Below are positions 5,714-5,957 of a stretch of 5,957 bases of DNA, in pieces. Positions within the stretch are counted from its first letter, which is position 1. Every line of letters begins with the position of its first letter. The stretch is taken from positions 1 to 5,957 of the forward strand of contig JAUWGN010000074.1 of assembly GCA_030606385.1 (NCBI GenBank). Reading direction: 5' to 3'. The translations under genes and the position numbers were made by a program. A model generated the notes under the pieces. It saw only the letters and a list, made by a program, of their open reading frames with translations, was not told the origin of the DNA and did no database searches. The stretch is from Dehalococcoidia bacterium. Lineage in GTDB: Bacteria; Chloroflexota; Dehalococcoidia; GIF9; AB-539-J10.

Positions 5714-5745
5714 GGTGGCCGGTTCAGATCCCCCAAGAGGTGCCA
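5714..5745 (+). other. tRNA-3'-end-like stretch (possible tRNA remnant)
   Basis: The stretch aligns without gaps to the last 32 bases of tRNA-Arg (4971-5002) at 22 positions, including GGTTC, ATCCC and the terminal GCCA. No matching acceptor 5' strand or anticodon arm can be found upstream, and the T stem would be poorly paired, so it is not a functional tRNA. It may be a decayed tRNA or chance similarity. Confidence 0.2.
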
Positions 5746-5753
5746 GTGTGGCA
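5741..5753 (-). other. Short hairpin directly after the acyl-CoA synthetase stop codon
   Basis: TGCCA (5741-5745) pairs with TGGCA (5749-5753) around a three-base loop, starting four bases past the TAA. No T-run follows on the minus strand, so it may protect the mRNA 3' end rather than terminate transcription. Confidence 0.25.
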
Positions 5754-5756
5754 AAT

Positions 5757-5957
5757 TTAGCCCATTTTCCGCAGCTCTTTATACAGTATCTTACCCATGG
5801 GGTTCTTCGGGAGCGAATCGAGAAACTGAACATACTTCGGTGTCTTGAAGCTAGTGAGCTTCCCCTTGCAAAAATCGATTACCTCCTGCTCGGTAGCTTC
5901 CTCACCCGGCTTCAACACGATAAACGCCTTGAGTTCCTCGCCATATTTCTGGTCAGG
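5757..5957 (-). CDS. AMP-forming acyl-CoA synthetase (ANL superfamily), C-terminal 66 residues
   Basis: The minus strand is open from the right edge to TAA at 5757-5759. The 66 residues match the C-terminal lid domain of acyl-CoA synthetases/AMP-dependent ligases: PDQKYGEELKAFIVLKPG at the start, the EEVxxFCKxxLxxFKTPKYV-like segment in the middle (25-43), and LPKNPMGKI (49-57) with the conserved catalytic lysine at K56 of the fragment, needed for the adenylation step. Family members activate a carboxylic acid with ATP and then form the CoA thioester in the cytoplasm. The substrate cannot be told because the acyl-binding N-terminal domain is outside the window; a fatty or related organic acid is most likely. 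The ending KELRKMG shortly after the lysine motif is a normal family terminus, so the 3' end is intact. Confidence 0.92.
   Translation of the reverse strand, partial: PDQKYGEELKAFIVLKPGEEATEQEVIDFCKGKLTSFKTPKYVQFLDSLPKNPMGKILYKELRKMG

Noticed and set aside
5669..5745. Complete tRNA, tmRNA or SRP RNA gene
   Set aside because: Only the T-arm-like and GCCA parts look right. The acceptor strands mispair, no anticodon arm of correct size exists, and neither the SRP GGAAG-type loop nor the tmRNA tag frame is present.

Overview
The window looks like a chromosomal fragment of an uncultivated-type bacterium rather than an archaeon. The tRNA-His gene and a small DNA-binding-protein gene carry sigma70-type -35/-10 promoters, one tRNA encodes its CCA end, and the intergenic DNA contains the GTCATTGCGAG-type palindromic repeats and period-7 AT-rich repeats often seen in environmental bacterial genomes. 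An archaeal-looking STT3/AglB oligosaccharyltransferase in that setting would suit Chloroflexota (for example Dehalococcoidia). That placement is an inference from gene content, not something the sequence proves.

Layout. Every protein gene reads on the minus strand; the two tRNAs read on the plus strand. From the left: a nucleotidyltransferase of the MNT/MntA antitoxin type cut by the window edge (1-371); an AT-rich repeat-filled gap (372-684); a polysaccharide flippase of the MOP/MATE superfamily (685-1989); an 804-residue STT3/AglB-type oligosaccharyltransferase (1986-4400) whose stop codon overlaps the flippase start as ATGA; a repeat-rich gap (4401-4839) with short inverted repeats, a palindromic element and a second copy of the repeat found near position 550; tRNA-His (GTG) and tRNA-Arg (TCG) behind one strong promoter; a small helix-turn-helix protein (5144-5521) with a promoter covered by palindromes; a gap (5563-5756) with hairpins and a tRNA-3'-end-like stretch; and the last 66 residues of an AMP-forming acyl-CoA synthetase (5757-5957). 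The gap 5003-5143 holds nothing I can name.

How the genes fit together. The oligosaccharyltransferase and flippase form a two-gene operon, oligosaccharyltransferase first. The likely division of labour is that the flippase turns a lipid-linked glycan to the outer face of the membrane and the STT3 protein moves it to asparagine residues of exported proteins. No glycosyltransferases lie in the window, so the glycan itself is unknown. The other genes show no functional link to this pair.

The most interesting signals are the STT3-flippase pair itself, the 46/50-identical inverted repeat copies lying on either side of it, the overlapping operator-like palindromes in front of the helix-turn-helix gene, and two promoters placed so close to their ATG codons that the mRNAs should be nearly leaderless.
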